Source: an uncultured Burkholderiales bacterium
Lineage (GTDB): Bacteria; Pseudomonadota; Gammaproteobacteria; Burkholderiales; Burkholderiaceae
Length of the DNA: 11,288 nt
NCBI GenBank assembly: GCA_903845315.1
Contig: CAIMWY010000094.1
Span: forward strand, 1 to 11,288
Reading direction: 5' to 3'
In this document: one piece after another, positions 1-6,617 of the stretch
Layout: each line of letters opens with the position of its first letter
Numbering within the stretch: the stretch's first letter is position 1
Made by a program: the position numbers and the translations under genes
Notes under the pieces: generated by a model
Seen by the model: the letters and a program-made list of their open reading frames with translations, nothing else
Database searches by the model: none
What the model was told of the DNA's origin: nothing

Positions 1-245
1 CCTTAGAGTCCACCAGCTTTACCAAGTTGCTCTTGTCTTTGCGTTTGGCCATCATCTTGTGTCATGCGCGTAAAAATCCAGAGATGCAAGGCTGGCACTT
101 GAGTTGCCACGACACCAAACGCAATTTCACCCTGTACGCCAGCAGCACCTGGGCCATGCAGCACCCACAGTCAGCTCACCTGTTGCGACAAGAATCAATC
201 TCGTGGCAAAAGACGCTTTGGACATTTGATTTTGTGACAAGTTGA
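1..245 (+). CDS. ppx: Exopolyphosphatase, C-terminal end (partial)
   Basis: The open frame enters from the left edge (first full codon at base 3) and ends with TGA at 243-245, giving the last 80 residues. The segments LRLAIILCHARKNPEMQG and HPQSAHLLRQE match what I know of the C-terminal domain of betaproteobacterial Ppx/GppA-family exopolyphosphatases, which release terminal phosphate from polyphosphate. The catalytic ASKHA domain lies outside the window, so the activity is inferred from the tail only. Context supports it strongly: ppk and sixA lie convergently about 0.5-3 kb downstream, an arrangement common in Burkholderiales. An ATG at 27 is internal and is not a start. No clear Rho-independent terminator follows before the next promoter. 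Confidence 0.75.
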   Translation, partial: LESTSFTKLLLSLRLAIILCHARKNPEMQGWHLSCHDTKRNFTLYASSTWAMQHPQSAHLLRQESISWQKTLWTFDFVTS

Positions 246-274
246 AGACGGCTTGATGACGGATTAAAAGATGT

Positions 275-292
275 AAACGGTTTATACTGTTT
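275..292 (+). promoter_or_regulatory. Probable -10 region with overlapping dyad
   Basis: A good -10 hexamer TATACT (283-288) lies 35 bases upstream of the start at 323. No convincing -35 is seen at 16-18 bp spacing. The hexamer is embedded in the imperfect inverted repeat AAACGG-TTTATA-CTGTTT (275-292), which has five Watson-Crick pairs plus one G-T. This could be an operator that occludes the -10, but the assignment rests on motif reading only. Confidence 0.4.
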
Positions 293-322
293 GTCTATTT
301 TATGATTTTAAAAGGAGTCTTC

Positions 323-757
323 ATGGTCACCCAAAAAACATCCGCACGCAAAGAAACCGCCAAAAAAGCTGTCGCAACTGCTCCCAAAAAAGTAGTGCTT
401 AAAAAAGCAACCCCACGAAAAACCACCGCACCTGTGGTTGTCAAAAAAGCTATAGCGTCAAAAAAGGCTGCGCCAGCGCCCCAAGCTGCCAAGCCCACCA
501 AGCCCGTCAAAGCAGTCAAGCCTGTCAAGGTGAAAAAGCCAAAAATGGTGCGCGACAGCTTCACGATGCCCAAAGATGAATATGTGGTGATCGACAGTCT
601 CAAGCTGCGCGGTGGCAAATTGGGGCAAGGTGTGAAAAAGAGTGAATTGCTGCGCGCTGGTATCAAGGCACTGGCGGCCATGAGTGACATTCAGTTCAAG
701 GCAGCATTGAGCAATGTGCCCACCATCAAGACCGGTCGTCCCATGAATGCGAAATAA
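323..757 (+). CDS. Histone-like Lys/Ala-tailed protein with RHH-like domain
   Basis: A 144-residue basic protein in two parts. Residues 1-75 are a low-complexity tail of Lys, Ala, Pro, Val and Thr, with about 21 lysines and almost no acidic residues. It includes a KPxK/KPVK repeat at about 57-74 and resembles histone-H1-like tails such as AlgP. Residues about 76-120 (VRDSFTMPKDEY, then KKSELLRAGIKAL) fit a beta-strand/helix/helix pattern like ribbon-helix-helix DNA-binding proteins. The ATG at 323 is chosen because AAAGGAG (311-317) sits five bases upstream; an in-frame ATG at 302 has no such site. The 3' end overlaps the 3' end of sixA by 32 bp on the opposite strand. The tail is encoded with many A6 runs, which could favour polymerase slippage. 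Its role is not known. Position between ppx and ppk/sixA suggests a nucleoid- or polyphosphate-associated protein. It is a real gene with high confidence; the function is inference. Confidence 0.85.
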   Translation: MVTQKTSARKETAKKAVATAPKKVVLKKATPRKTTAPVVVKKAIASKKAAPAPQAAKPTKPVKAVKPVKVKKPKMVRDSFTMPKDEYVVIDSLKLRGGKLGQGVKKSELLRAGIKALAAMSDIQFKAALSNVPTIKTGRPMNAK

Positions 758-1226
758 GGTCGGGGCTGGCCACGGTCATCAACACAGTTTGTAGTTGCCC
801 CTCTCGCATGCGGGAACGCAACCACCACACTGAGCCCTTTCGAATTGAAGAGGCCATATCATTGATGCCCAGCAAACGTGAAACAATTTGACCGAGGTAG
901 GGCTGGTGCCCTACCAGCAGCACAGGGCCTTTGCCTTGGGGCCCCGTCTCAGGATGCCATTTCAGCAAACCCAACACATCCTCGACTGAGCTGTCAGGCA
1001 CCAGTTCATCGCGCAGCTTGTATTTGCGTCCTAGTGCCTGCGCTGTCTGCTCGGTTCGACGCGCGGGGCTGACCAGCACGCGGGCGCCTTCAGGCAAATG
1101 GCGATCCAGCCAAGTTGCCATGCGCGCAGCCTGACGCTCGCCTTTGGACGTGAGTTGGCGCGACAGATCGTCGCAACCCTCATCGGCCACTTCAGCTTCG
1201 GCATGTCGCCACAAAATTAAGTCCAT
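726..1226 (-). CDS. sixA: SixA-type phosphohistidine phosphatase
   Basis: A 166-residue histidine-phosphatase-superfamily protein of the small SixA type. The N-terminal LILWRHAEAE carries the catalytic RHA (R7, H8). LVSPARRTEQTA (51-62) supplies the second phosphate-binding arginine, and VGHQP (105-109) carries the second catalytic histidine. In E. coli SixA removes phosphate from histidines of phosphotransfer proteins; in this lineage the target is unknown. The ATG lies 9 bases after the ppk stop, so the two are surely cotranscribed. No strong ribosome site is present apart from a TGGA that sits inside a hairpin stem, which suggests translational coupling to ppk. The 3' end overlaps the convergent histone-like gene by 32 bp. 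Confidence 0.9.
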   Translation of the reverse strand: MDLILWRHAEAEVADEGCDDLSRQLTSKGERQAARMATWLDRHLPEGARVLVSPARRTEQTAQALGRKYKLRDELVPDSSVEDVLGLLKWHPETGPQGKGPVLLVGHQPYLGQIVSRLLGINDMASSIRKGSVWWLRSRMREGQLQTVLMTVASPDLISHSWDDRS

Positions 1227-1227
1227 G

Positions 1228-1244
1228 AATCCACGCTATGGATT
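1228..1244 (-). promoter_or_regulatory. Hairpin at the ppk stop / sixA start junction
   Basis: On the minus strand AATCCA-TAGCG-TGGATT is a perfect 6-bp stem with a 5-base loop. The ppk stop codon TAG forms the first three loop bases, and the downstream arm contains the only GGA near the sixA ATG. A ribosome terminating on ppk would melt the stem and expose the sixA start, a typical coupling geometry. The stem is short and its function is inferred. Confidence 0.4.
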
Positions 1245-3341
1245 GGCGAAGTACAAGGCCATTAAGGCAGCCTGTGCGCCATGTAATGGCTTAGGCTTCG
1301 CATTGCCCCGGGGCTTTGGAGTTTTCACTCGTGTGTATTGACCGTCTGCATTCATCGTCCAAGCATCGACGTTGTCTTGCAGACTCGCCACCAAACACTC
1401 GTCCACAATGCGCTGGCGCAGTACGGGGTCTTCGATGGGCCAAGCCAGCTCTACGCGGCGCAGCATATTGCGGTTCATCCAATCGGCACTGGACAAATAC
1501 AAAGACTCCGCCTGGCCGCTGCGAAAGTAAAAAACGCGTGAATGCTCGAGCATGCGTCCGATGATGGAACGCACCCGAATGTTCTCACTCAAACCAGGGC
1601 GCAGTGCCGGCAACATGCACGCGCCTCGAACGATCAAGTCAATTTGAACTCCCGCTTGCCCAGCGCTCAGCAAAGCCTCCATGAGTTTTTCGTCTGTCAG
1701 CGTGTTCATCTTGAGTACGATGCGACATGGCACGCCCTCAGCCGCAGATTGGGCGGTTTTGTCCACCGCATCGATCAAGTTGCGCTGCAAATTAAAGGGC
1801 GCTAGCCACAGCTTGTTCAGGCGAGGGATTCTGCTTTGATTGGCCAATAAATTGAATACGTTTTCAACGTCATGCGTGAGCTTAGGCTCGGCCGTTAGGT
1901 GGCTCAGGTCGGTGTAGAGCTTGGCCGTGCGAGGGTTGTAGTTACCCGTGGACAAATGCGCATAGCGACGAATGCTGCGACCTTCACGGCGCGAGACCAA
2001 CAACATCTTGGCGTGAGTTTTTAAACCGACCACGCCGTAGACCACTTGAGCCCCAATGTGTTCTAGTTTTTCGGCCCAATTGATGTTGGCTTCTTCGTCA
2101 AAGCGCGCTTTGAGCTCAACCACCACCGTGACCTCTTTGCCGCGCTGAACACCTTCACGCAACAACTCCATCAAAGCTGAGTCAGCGCCAGTTCGATAAA
2201 TGGTTTGTTTGATCGCTAGCACATCGGGGTCTCGCACGGCCTCGCGCAGAAAAGCCAACACCCCGTCAAAGCTTTCATACGGTTGATGAATCATCACATC
2301 GCCTGACTGAAGCTGCTCGAAGATCGAGTTGGCTGAGGACAACTGATGCGGGTAACTGGCTTGATATGGCGGAAATAACAGCGCAGGGTTGCCGACCAAG
2401 TCGATCAACTGGTTCAAGCGCACCAAATTGACAGGCCCTTGCACACGGTACAAGGCGGACTGGGGCAGCTCAAATTGGCGCAACAAAAAGTCAGACAAAT
2501 ATTCGGAACATCCTGCAGACACCTCCAAGCGCACAGCTTGGCCATAGTTGCGGTGGACCAAGCCTTGGCGCAGCGCAGTGCGTAAATTTTTGACGTCTTC
2601 TTCGTCGACAGATAAATCAGAGTGGCGTGTGACGCGGAACTGTGAAAACTGCCCCACTTCACGCCCTGGAAACAAATCTTTCAAGTGGGCACGGATAACA
2701 CTAGAAATCGACACAAACAACATGCGTTTGCCCGAGAGTTTTTCTGGCAAACGAATCAAACGCGGCAAACTACGTGGCACTTTCACGATGGCAATTTCAT
2801 TGTCGCGGCCAAAGGCATCTTTGCCCGACAAACGCACAATGAAGTTAAGTGATTTATTGGCAACTTGCGGGAACGGGTGGGCTGGGTCTAGCCCCACGGG
2901 CAGAAGCAGGGGTCGCACCTCGCGCTCAAAAAATAAATCGACCCACCGATGTTGGGCAATGGTGCGCTCACCAAAAGACAACATGCGCACGCCTTCTTTG
3001 GCAAATGCCGGCATCAACACATCGTTATAGAGCGCGTATTGTTCGTCCACCAACTCATGCACGACTGTGCTCAAGGAGTGCAGTGCATGCGCCCCAGCGG
3101 CATCTGGTGCGACTTTGGGATGGGCCATGCTGTGGTGCAAAGCGGCACGAACCTCAAAAAATTCGTCCAAGTTGGATGACACGATGCACAAATACCGCAA
3201 ACGCTCTAGCAACGGCACTTCGGGACGTTTGGCCCAATCTAAAACTCGCGCATTGAAGGCCAACAAGCTTAGATCGCGATCTATCCACTGAGTCGCATGG
3301 GATATGTTGACGATTTTGGGGTGCGATGCTGGGGCTGTCAT
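1236..3341 (-). CDS. ppk: Polyphosphate kinase 1
   Basis: A 701-residue Ppk1, full length for the family, which reversibly polymerises the gamma-phosphate of ATP into polyphosphate at the membrane. The N-terminal domain opens with WIDRDLSLLAFNARVL (19-34) and SSNLDEFFEVRA (55-66). In the catalytic domains the phosphorylated histidine is in GLKTHAKMLLV (H443, equivalent to E. coli H435), and the second conserved histidine is in MLEHSRVFYF (H600, E. coli H592). The Mg/phosphate arginines are in IYRTG (R383) and KARFDEEANI (R413). STGNYNPRTAKLYTD (464-478) and DWMNRN (620-625) are further family signatures. The ATG at 3341 has only a weak ribosome site. A strong Pho box lies 40-58 bases upstream. 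sixA follows 9 bases after the stop. The gene may also receive read-through from olsB-plcP-agt, since no terminator is evident in the 118-bp gap. Confidence 0.97.
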   Translation of the reverse strand: MTAPASHPKIVNISHATQWIDRDLSLLAFNARVLDWAKRPEVPLLERLRYLCIVSSNLDEFFEVRAALHHSMAHPKVAPDAAGAHALHSLSTVVHELVDEQYALYNDVLMPAFAKEGVRMLSFGERTIAQHRWVDLFFEREVRPLLLPVGLDPAHPFPQVANKSLNFIVRLSGKDAFGRDNEIAIVKVPRSLPRLIRLPEKLSGKRMLFVSISSVIRAHLKDLFPGREVGQFSQFRVTRHSDLSVDEEDVKNLRTALRQGLVHRNYGQAVRLEVSAGCSEYLSDFLLRQFELPQSALYRVQGPVNLVRLNQLIDLVGNPALLFPPYQASYPHQLSSANSIFEQLQSGDVMIHQPYESFDGVLAFLREAVRDPDVLAIKQTIYRTGADSALMELLREGVQRGKEVTVVVELKARFDEEANINWAEKLEHIGAQVVYGVVGLKTHAKMLLVSRREGRSIRRYAHLSTGNYNPRTAKLYTDLSHLTAEPKLTHDVENVFNLLANQSRIPRLNKLWLAPFNLQRNLIDAVDKTAQSAAEGVPCRIVLKMNTLTDEKLMEALLSAGQAGVQIDLIVRGACMLPALRPGLSENIRVRSIIGRMLEHSRVFYFRSGQAESLYLSSADWMNRNMLRRVELAWPIEDPVLRQRIVDECLVASLQDNVDAWTMNADGQYTRVKTPKPRGNAKPKPLHGAQAALMALYFANP

Positions 3342-3365
3342 AAGGCTTGTATTGTCGTTGGCGCT

Positions 3366-3399
3366 AGTGTTTCAGTCTGATGTGACAGATATGTGACAA
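3366..3399 (-). promoter_or_regulatory. Pho box and Pho-type promoter of ppk
   Basis: On the minus strand TTGTCACATATCTGTCAC (3399-3382) matches 16 of 18 positions of the E. coli consensus CTGTCATAWAWCTGTCAY, as two TGTCA cores 11 bp apart. Ten bases further is AACACT (3371-3366), a weak -10 that keeps A2, A4 and T6. The N10 spacing equals that of phoA and pstS. PhoB control of ppk is known in other proteobacteria. The site is directly visible; PhoB binding here is inferred. Confidence 0.75.
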
Positions 3400-3459
3400 A
3401 AATGACTGCTGCGCATTACCCCATCTTCTCAACCAATCTACAGGCAGGTCACGAGCCCT

Positions 3460-4857
3460 TCAATCCTTCTGACGTCCAATCGAGTCGCTCACCTTTTCAA
3501 GCAACTCATCCAATCCATACAGCATGACTGAATTTTGACCATCGCTGAGTAGGAATTGTTTTGCGCGCGTTGGAAATCCTATGTCTATTGTCCAATTGCG
3601 TGCTGAGGTCCGGCATGACAGTCGCAACCTAGGGACTGTGTGGGTAAAGTCATTGGCCATAGACAGCACCAGATCATCCCGAGCCTCACTAGACTCAACT
3701 TTGGCAAGCAGGCTCGGGATGAGTTCATGTTTGATCTGTTGATACTCCCCAAGTCGTCCAGCTTCTGCTAAAAAGCGCTCAAAGACTGGATCACTCAGGT
3801 GGTTGGCTAAAAATACGGGCTTTGTTGGAATTGGCACCAAGTTGTCAACAAACAAGCGCGTTGCTTCTTGCCAACTGAAATCCAAGGCCTGTAATCTGGC
3901 CTCGGTGCGTGGCAAGCGCAAGGCGTCCAAACTGGCTTGAGCCAAATCTTCGCTCAGCACACCGCCTCTGCGTTGCCCCGTAAGTTCTAAGGACATGGGC
4001 AAGACCTCGAGCGGACCATCCACCGGATAAGCCGCCACAGGGGTACCGCAAGCCATGGCTTCGAGCATGACCAAGCCAAATGTTTCGTTACGGCTTGGAA
4101 AGGTGAACACATCGGCTGCGGCATACACACCCGCCAACACATCGCGCCTGAGGACACCGAGCCACTTCACATCGTCGTAACGCGATTTCAATTCGCGTTC
4201 CAACGGTCCTACGCCACACACCACCTTGCTGCCATGCCAAGGCATGTCCAAGAAGGCATCAATGTTTTTTTCATACGATACACGCCCTACATACAAAGCA
4301 ATGGGGCGTTTTAAGTCGCTTAACAGTTCATGGTTGCGCGCCTGAGGTGAGAACGCAAAAAGCTGTGTATCCACACCATGGGTCCAGCTGTGTAATTTTC
4401 GAAAGCCTTTGCCTTCAAGCAAGCGCAACACGCCCTGGGTAGGAACCATCACAGAAGAGGATGGGCGGTGGAAATGGCGAAACAAAGCGTAGCCAATCCA
4501 CAGTGGAATACGCAATGCCGCTTTGAGAATTTCTGGGAAACGTGTGTGGTAAGCGGTGCTAAATGCTAATTTATTACGCAAACAGTAGCGCCTTGCAGCC
4601 CAGCCCATCGGCCCCTCGGTGGCCACATGAATGGCTTGAGGCGCAAACTTCTTCAAACGTTGCGCCACCCCGGCATAAGGTCGAATTGCCAAATCGATAC
4701 CCGCATATCCTGGGCAGGGACGGGTGTCAAACATGCCAGGATGAATCACTTCTACGATGTGGCCCTGCTCACGCAGGTGTTCTACCAATTCAATCAAGGT
4801 GGTGACCACCCCATTGATTTGGGGGCGCCAAGCATCGGTGATGAGGGCGATTTTCAT
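3460..4857 (-). CDS. agt: GT4 glycosyltransferase, probable DAG glycosyltransferase (Agt-like)
   Basis: A 465-residue GT-B glycosyltransferase of family GT4. The N-terminal domain begins KIALITDAWRPQINGVVTTL, a hallmark of this subgroup. The nucleotide-sugar domain has LYVGRVSYEKNID (188-200) and the EX7E motif E258-x7-E266 within NETFGLVMLEAMACGTPV. The start overlaps the plcP stop in ATGA (4854-4857), so the two are translationally coupled. PlcP/Agt pairs are known in alphaproteobacteria and marine heterotrophs, where Agt glycosylates the diacylglycerol made by PlcP to give phosphorus-free glycolipids. I infer that role here; the sugar donor cannot be read from sequence. Residues from about 345 on (about 120 residues) extend past the point where related proteins usually end, and I recognise no domain there. 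A polysaccharide or phosphatidyl-inositol-type transferase remains possible. Confidence 0.8.
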   Translation of the reverse strand: MKIALITDAWRPQINGVVTTLIELVEHLREQGHIVEVIHPGMFDTRPCPGYAGIDLAIRPYAGVAQRLKKFAPQAIHVATEGPMGWAARRYCLRNKLAFSTAYHTRFPEILKAALRIPLWIGYALFRHFHRPSSSVMVPTQGVLRLLEGKGFRKLHSWTHGVDTQLFAFSPQARNHELLSDLKRPIALYVGRVSYEKNIDAFLDMPWHGSKVVCGVGPLERELKSRYDDVKWLGVLRRDVLAGVYAAADVFTFPSRNETFGLVMLEAMACGTPVAAYPVDGPLEVLPMSLELTGQRRGGVLSEDLAQASLDALRLPRTEARLQALDFSWQEATRLFVDNLVPIPTKPVFLANHLSDPVFERFLAEAGRLGEYQQIKHELIPSLLAKVESSEARDDLVLSMANDFTHTVPRLRLSCRTSARNWTIDIGFPTRAKQFLLSDGQNSVMLYGLDELLEKVSDSIGRQKD

Positions 4858-5621
4858 GCGGCGGTCATAACAGGCACTGTATTGGCTTGAACCAGTTCGT
4901 GCCAGTGCAGGAGTTCCAAACGACCATCTACTGTTTCAACCAAGGCGCTACAACTCTCCACCCAATCGCCATCGTTGCAATAAAGCACGCCGTTGACATC
5001 ACGAATTTCGGCCCTATGAATGTGTCCACACACCACGCCTTGATACCCTTTTTTTGCGGCAACATGTGCGACGGCATTTTCAAAATCAGTGACGTAGTTC
5101 AAGGCTTTCTTGACCTTGTGCTTGAGGTAAGCGGACAAAGACCAATACGGCAGACCTAAGCGGCCGCGCAAATTATTGAGGTACCGGTTGAGCTTGAGCG
5201 TGAACTCATACAAATGGTCACCCACAATGGCTAACCACCTGGCTTGTTGCACGACAGCATCAAAGTAGTCGCCGTGGATCACCCACAACCTGCGGCCATC
5301 GCGCATGAAGTGCACAGCCTCTTCAGTGACCTCGATGCCACCAAATTGATGGCCTAAAAAATGACGCGCAAATTCGTCGTGGTTACCTGGCACATACACC
5401 ACACGGCAACCTTTGCGCGATTTTCGCAAAAGCTTTTGAACCACATCGTTGTGCGCTTGCGGCCAATACCATCTGCGGCGCAATTGCCATCCATCGACGA
5501 TGTCACCCACCAAATACAAATAGTCGCTGGTGTGATCTTTCAAAAATTCCAACAAGGCCTCGGCTTGACAACCAGGTGTACCCAAATGCAAATCAGAGAT
5601 AAAGACGGCGCGGTAGTGCAT
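4854..5621 (-). CDS. plcP: PlcP-type metallophosphoesterase (phospholipase C)
   Basis: A 255-residue calcineurin-like phosphoesterase. The metal-ligand motifs appear in order: DLH (10-12), GDIVDGW (39-45), GNHDE (79-83), HGD (116-118) and GHIH (199-202). The stretch RRRWYWPQAHNDVVQKLLRK (48-67) is close to my recollection of Sinorhizobium PlcP, which hydrolyses phosphatidylcholine and phosphatidylethanolamine to diacylglycerol under phosphate limitation. Such proteins are often auto-annotated as UDP-2,3-diacylglucosamine hydrolase (LpxH). Coupling to a glycosyltransferase and to olsB argues for the lipid-remodelling role instead. The start at 5621 is chosen over an upstream ATG at 5714 because the family begins just before FISDLHLG and because it overlaps the olsB stop as TGATG. 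The stop overlaps agt by 4 bases. The enzyme is predicted cytoplasmic; no signal peptide is seen. Confidence 0.82.
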   Translation of the reverse strand: MHYRAVFISDLHLGTPGCQAEALLEFLKDHTSDYLYLVGDIVDGWQLRRRWYWPQAHNDVVQKLLRKSRKGCRVVYVPGNHDEFARHFLGHQFGGIEVTEEAVHFMRDGRRLWVIHGDYFDAVVQQARWLAIVGDHLYEFTLKLNRYLNNLRGRLGLPYWSLSAYLKHKVKKALNYVTDFENAVAHVAAKKGYQGVVCGHIHRAEIRDVNGVLYCNDGDWVESCSALVETVDGRLELLHWHELVQANTVPVMTAA

Positions 5622-6469
5622 CAAGCACCCAAAAAATGTTTGCGGTAACGGGGTGGCAAATCGTCGATCTTCATCAACATGGGCAAATCTGCGGTGTTGA
5701 AGTCTGGATCCCATGCAGGCGCACCCAACACCTTGGCGCCTAAGCGCAAATAGCCTTTGATCAGCGCAGGTGGTTCAAACGCGGCGCTGACCTCCCAGTT
5801 GTCCAAGGGCAAGGCCAAACGCGGACGCACTTGGTACTCGATGTCTGCCAAATGAGTTTGCTTGAGTTGGTTCCAAATGCTTGCGGCCACTTCGCCACTG
5901 ACCACACCTTGGTGCAGCATGGGAATGCTGGCACAGCCAATCATCACATCCAGCTTGTTGCGCACCATGAACTCGGCCAACGCGCCCCACAAGGCCATGA
6001 TCACGCCACCATGGCGGTGCTCGGGGTGTACGCAACTACGCCCCAACTCGACCATGCGTTCGCGGTAGGCTCGCAAACGGGTCAAATCAAACTCCAAATC
6101 AGAGTAGGTGCTTCCAATGCGTTTGGCTTGAACAGGGGTGAGGACGCGGTAGGTACCAATGACTTGTTGGGTCACGTCATCGCGAATGATGAGGTGTTCA
6201 CAAAAGTCGTCGAACAAGTCAATGTCGTGACCCGGGATGCTGTCTTTCAAGCGAGCGCCCATTTCGGTGGCGAACACGTTGTAGCGCAGGCGCTGTGCTT
6301 CACGCACTTCGTCTTGGTGTTTGGCCCACTGAACGATCAAACCAGCACGGCTTTTTTCGACTTGGGGAATGCCAGCAATTTTTTGAGCTTCAAGATCGTT
6401 TCGATGAAGTGACCCCCTGGGCAAATCGATCATCGACAAGGGCATGGTGGGATTTGGAAGTTCTTTCAT
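5621..6469 (-). CDS. olsB: L-ornithine N-alpha-acyltransferase
   Basis: A 282-residue GNAT-fold acyltransferase of the OlsB type, which transfers a 3-hydroxyacyl group from acyl carrier protein to ornithine to form lyso-ornithine lipid. Visible signatures are GTYRVLTP (105-112), ELGRSCVHPEHRHGGVIMAL (141-160, the acyl-donor loop) and the C-terminal GAPAWDPDFNTADLPML (249-265) followed by DDLPPRYRKHF, all typical of OlsB. The ATG at 6469 is chosen because AAGGA lies six bases upstream on the minus strand; an ORF extension to 6586 has no comparable site and a non-conserved N-terminus. It is the first gene of a coupled operon with plcP and agt and is divergent from the acyltransferase predicted to do the second step. 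No membrane helix is evident. Confidence 0.9.
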   Translation of the reverse strand: MKELPNPTMPLSMIDLPRGSLHRNDLEAQKIAGIPQVEKSRAGLIVQWAKHQDEVREAQRLRYNVFATEMGARLKDSIPGHDIDLFDDFCEHLIIRDDVTQQVIGTYRVLTPVQAKRIGSTYSDLEFDLTRLRAYRERMVELGRSCVHPEHRHGGVIMALWGALAEFMVRNKLDVMIGCASIPMLHQGVVSGEVAASIWNQLKQTHLADIEYQVRPRLALPLDNWEVSAAFEPPALIKGYLRLGAKVLGAPAWDPDFNTADLPMLMKIDDLPPRYRKHFLGA

Positions 6470-6617
6470 CGTCGGTCCTTGTGTTGTGACGCTTAAGTCT
6501 TGGTTGCAAGATGCAGTGATTCTTAAGACTTGGTATGACACAACAAAGTCAAAAACATGAAGAATTGGTGACAAAAAATTCGGCAATTCACAAATCTGTC
6601 ATGCAGGATGCCTAAGC
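6470..6617. promoter_or_regulatory. olsB/olsA divergent control region
   Basis: The 148-base gap separates divergent olsB and olsA. A TTGACT (minus strand, 6552-6547) with TCTTAA 18 bases further could be a weak olsB promoter. A degenerate Pho-like 18-mer AATTCACAAATCTGTCAT (6585-6602, + strand) matches 14 of 18 consensus positions, with TAAGCT ten bases on, but it lies so close to the olsA start that it would give an almost leaderless message. A poorer 12-of-18 match, TTGTCACCAATTCTTCAT, faces olsB (6574-6557) without a -10 at the proper spacing. Neither Pho-like match is firm. Confidence 0.35.
6492..6534 (-). repeat. Tandem 13-bp repeat upstream of olsB
   Basis: On the + strand CTTAAGTCTTGGT (6492-6504) and CTTAAGACTTGGT (6522-6534) are identical at 12 of 13 bases and 30 bp apart centre to centre, close to three helical turns. 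Each contains the palindrome CTTAAG. They lie 23-65 bases before the olsB start, between its ribosome site and its possible -35, a location suited to a repressor or activator. No known regulator is assigned. Confidence 0.5.

Noticed and set aside
323..480. Programmed frameshift at the AAAAAAG runs of the histone-like gene
   Set aside because: Those runs checked are read AAA AAA Gnn, so the slippery A AAA AAG phase is absent; no downstream structure was seen.
295..690. 131-codon open frame on - strand
   Set aside because: Antisense of the Lys/Ala tail, where Lys codons become Phe and Leu; not a membrane protein gene.
731..738. Palindrome GACCGGTC as terminator
   Set aside because: Too short, no loop and no following T-run; it lies within coding sequence.
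4854..5714. Longer phosphoesterase start at 5714, and identity as LpxH
   Set aside because: The extra 31 residues are the olsB 3' end read in another frame. The family starts at MHYRAVFISDLHLG, which has TGATG coupling, and the motif RRRWYWPQAHNDVVQ plus operon context fit PlcP better than LpxH.
5831..6412. 193-codon open frame on + strand
   Set aside because: Antisense to olsB, with no recognisable product and no ribosome site.
6557..6574. Pho box facing olsB
   Set aside because: Only 12 of 18 positions match and no -10 lies at ten-base spacing; kept only as a weak note in the control region.
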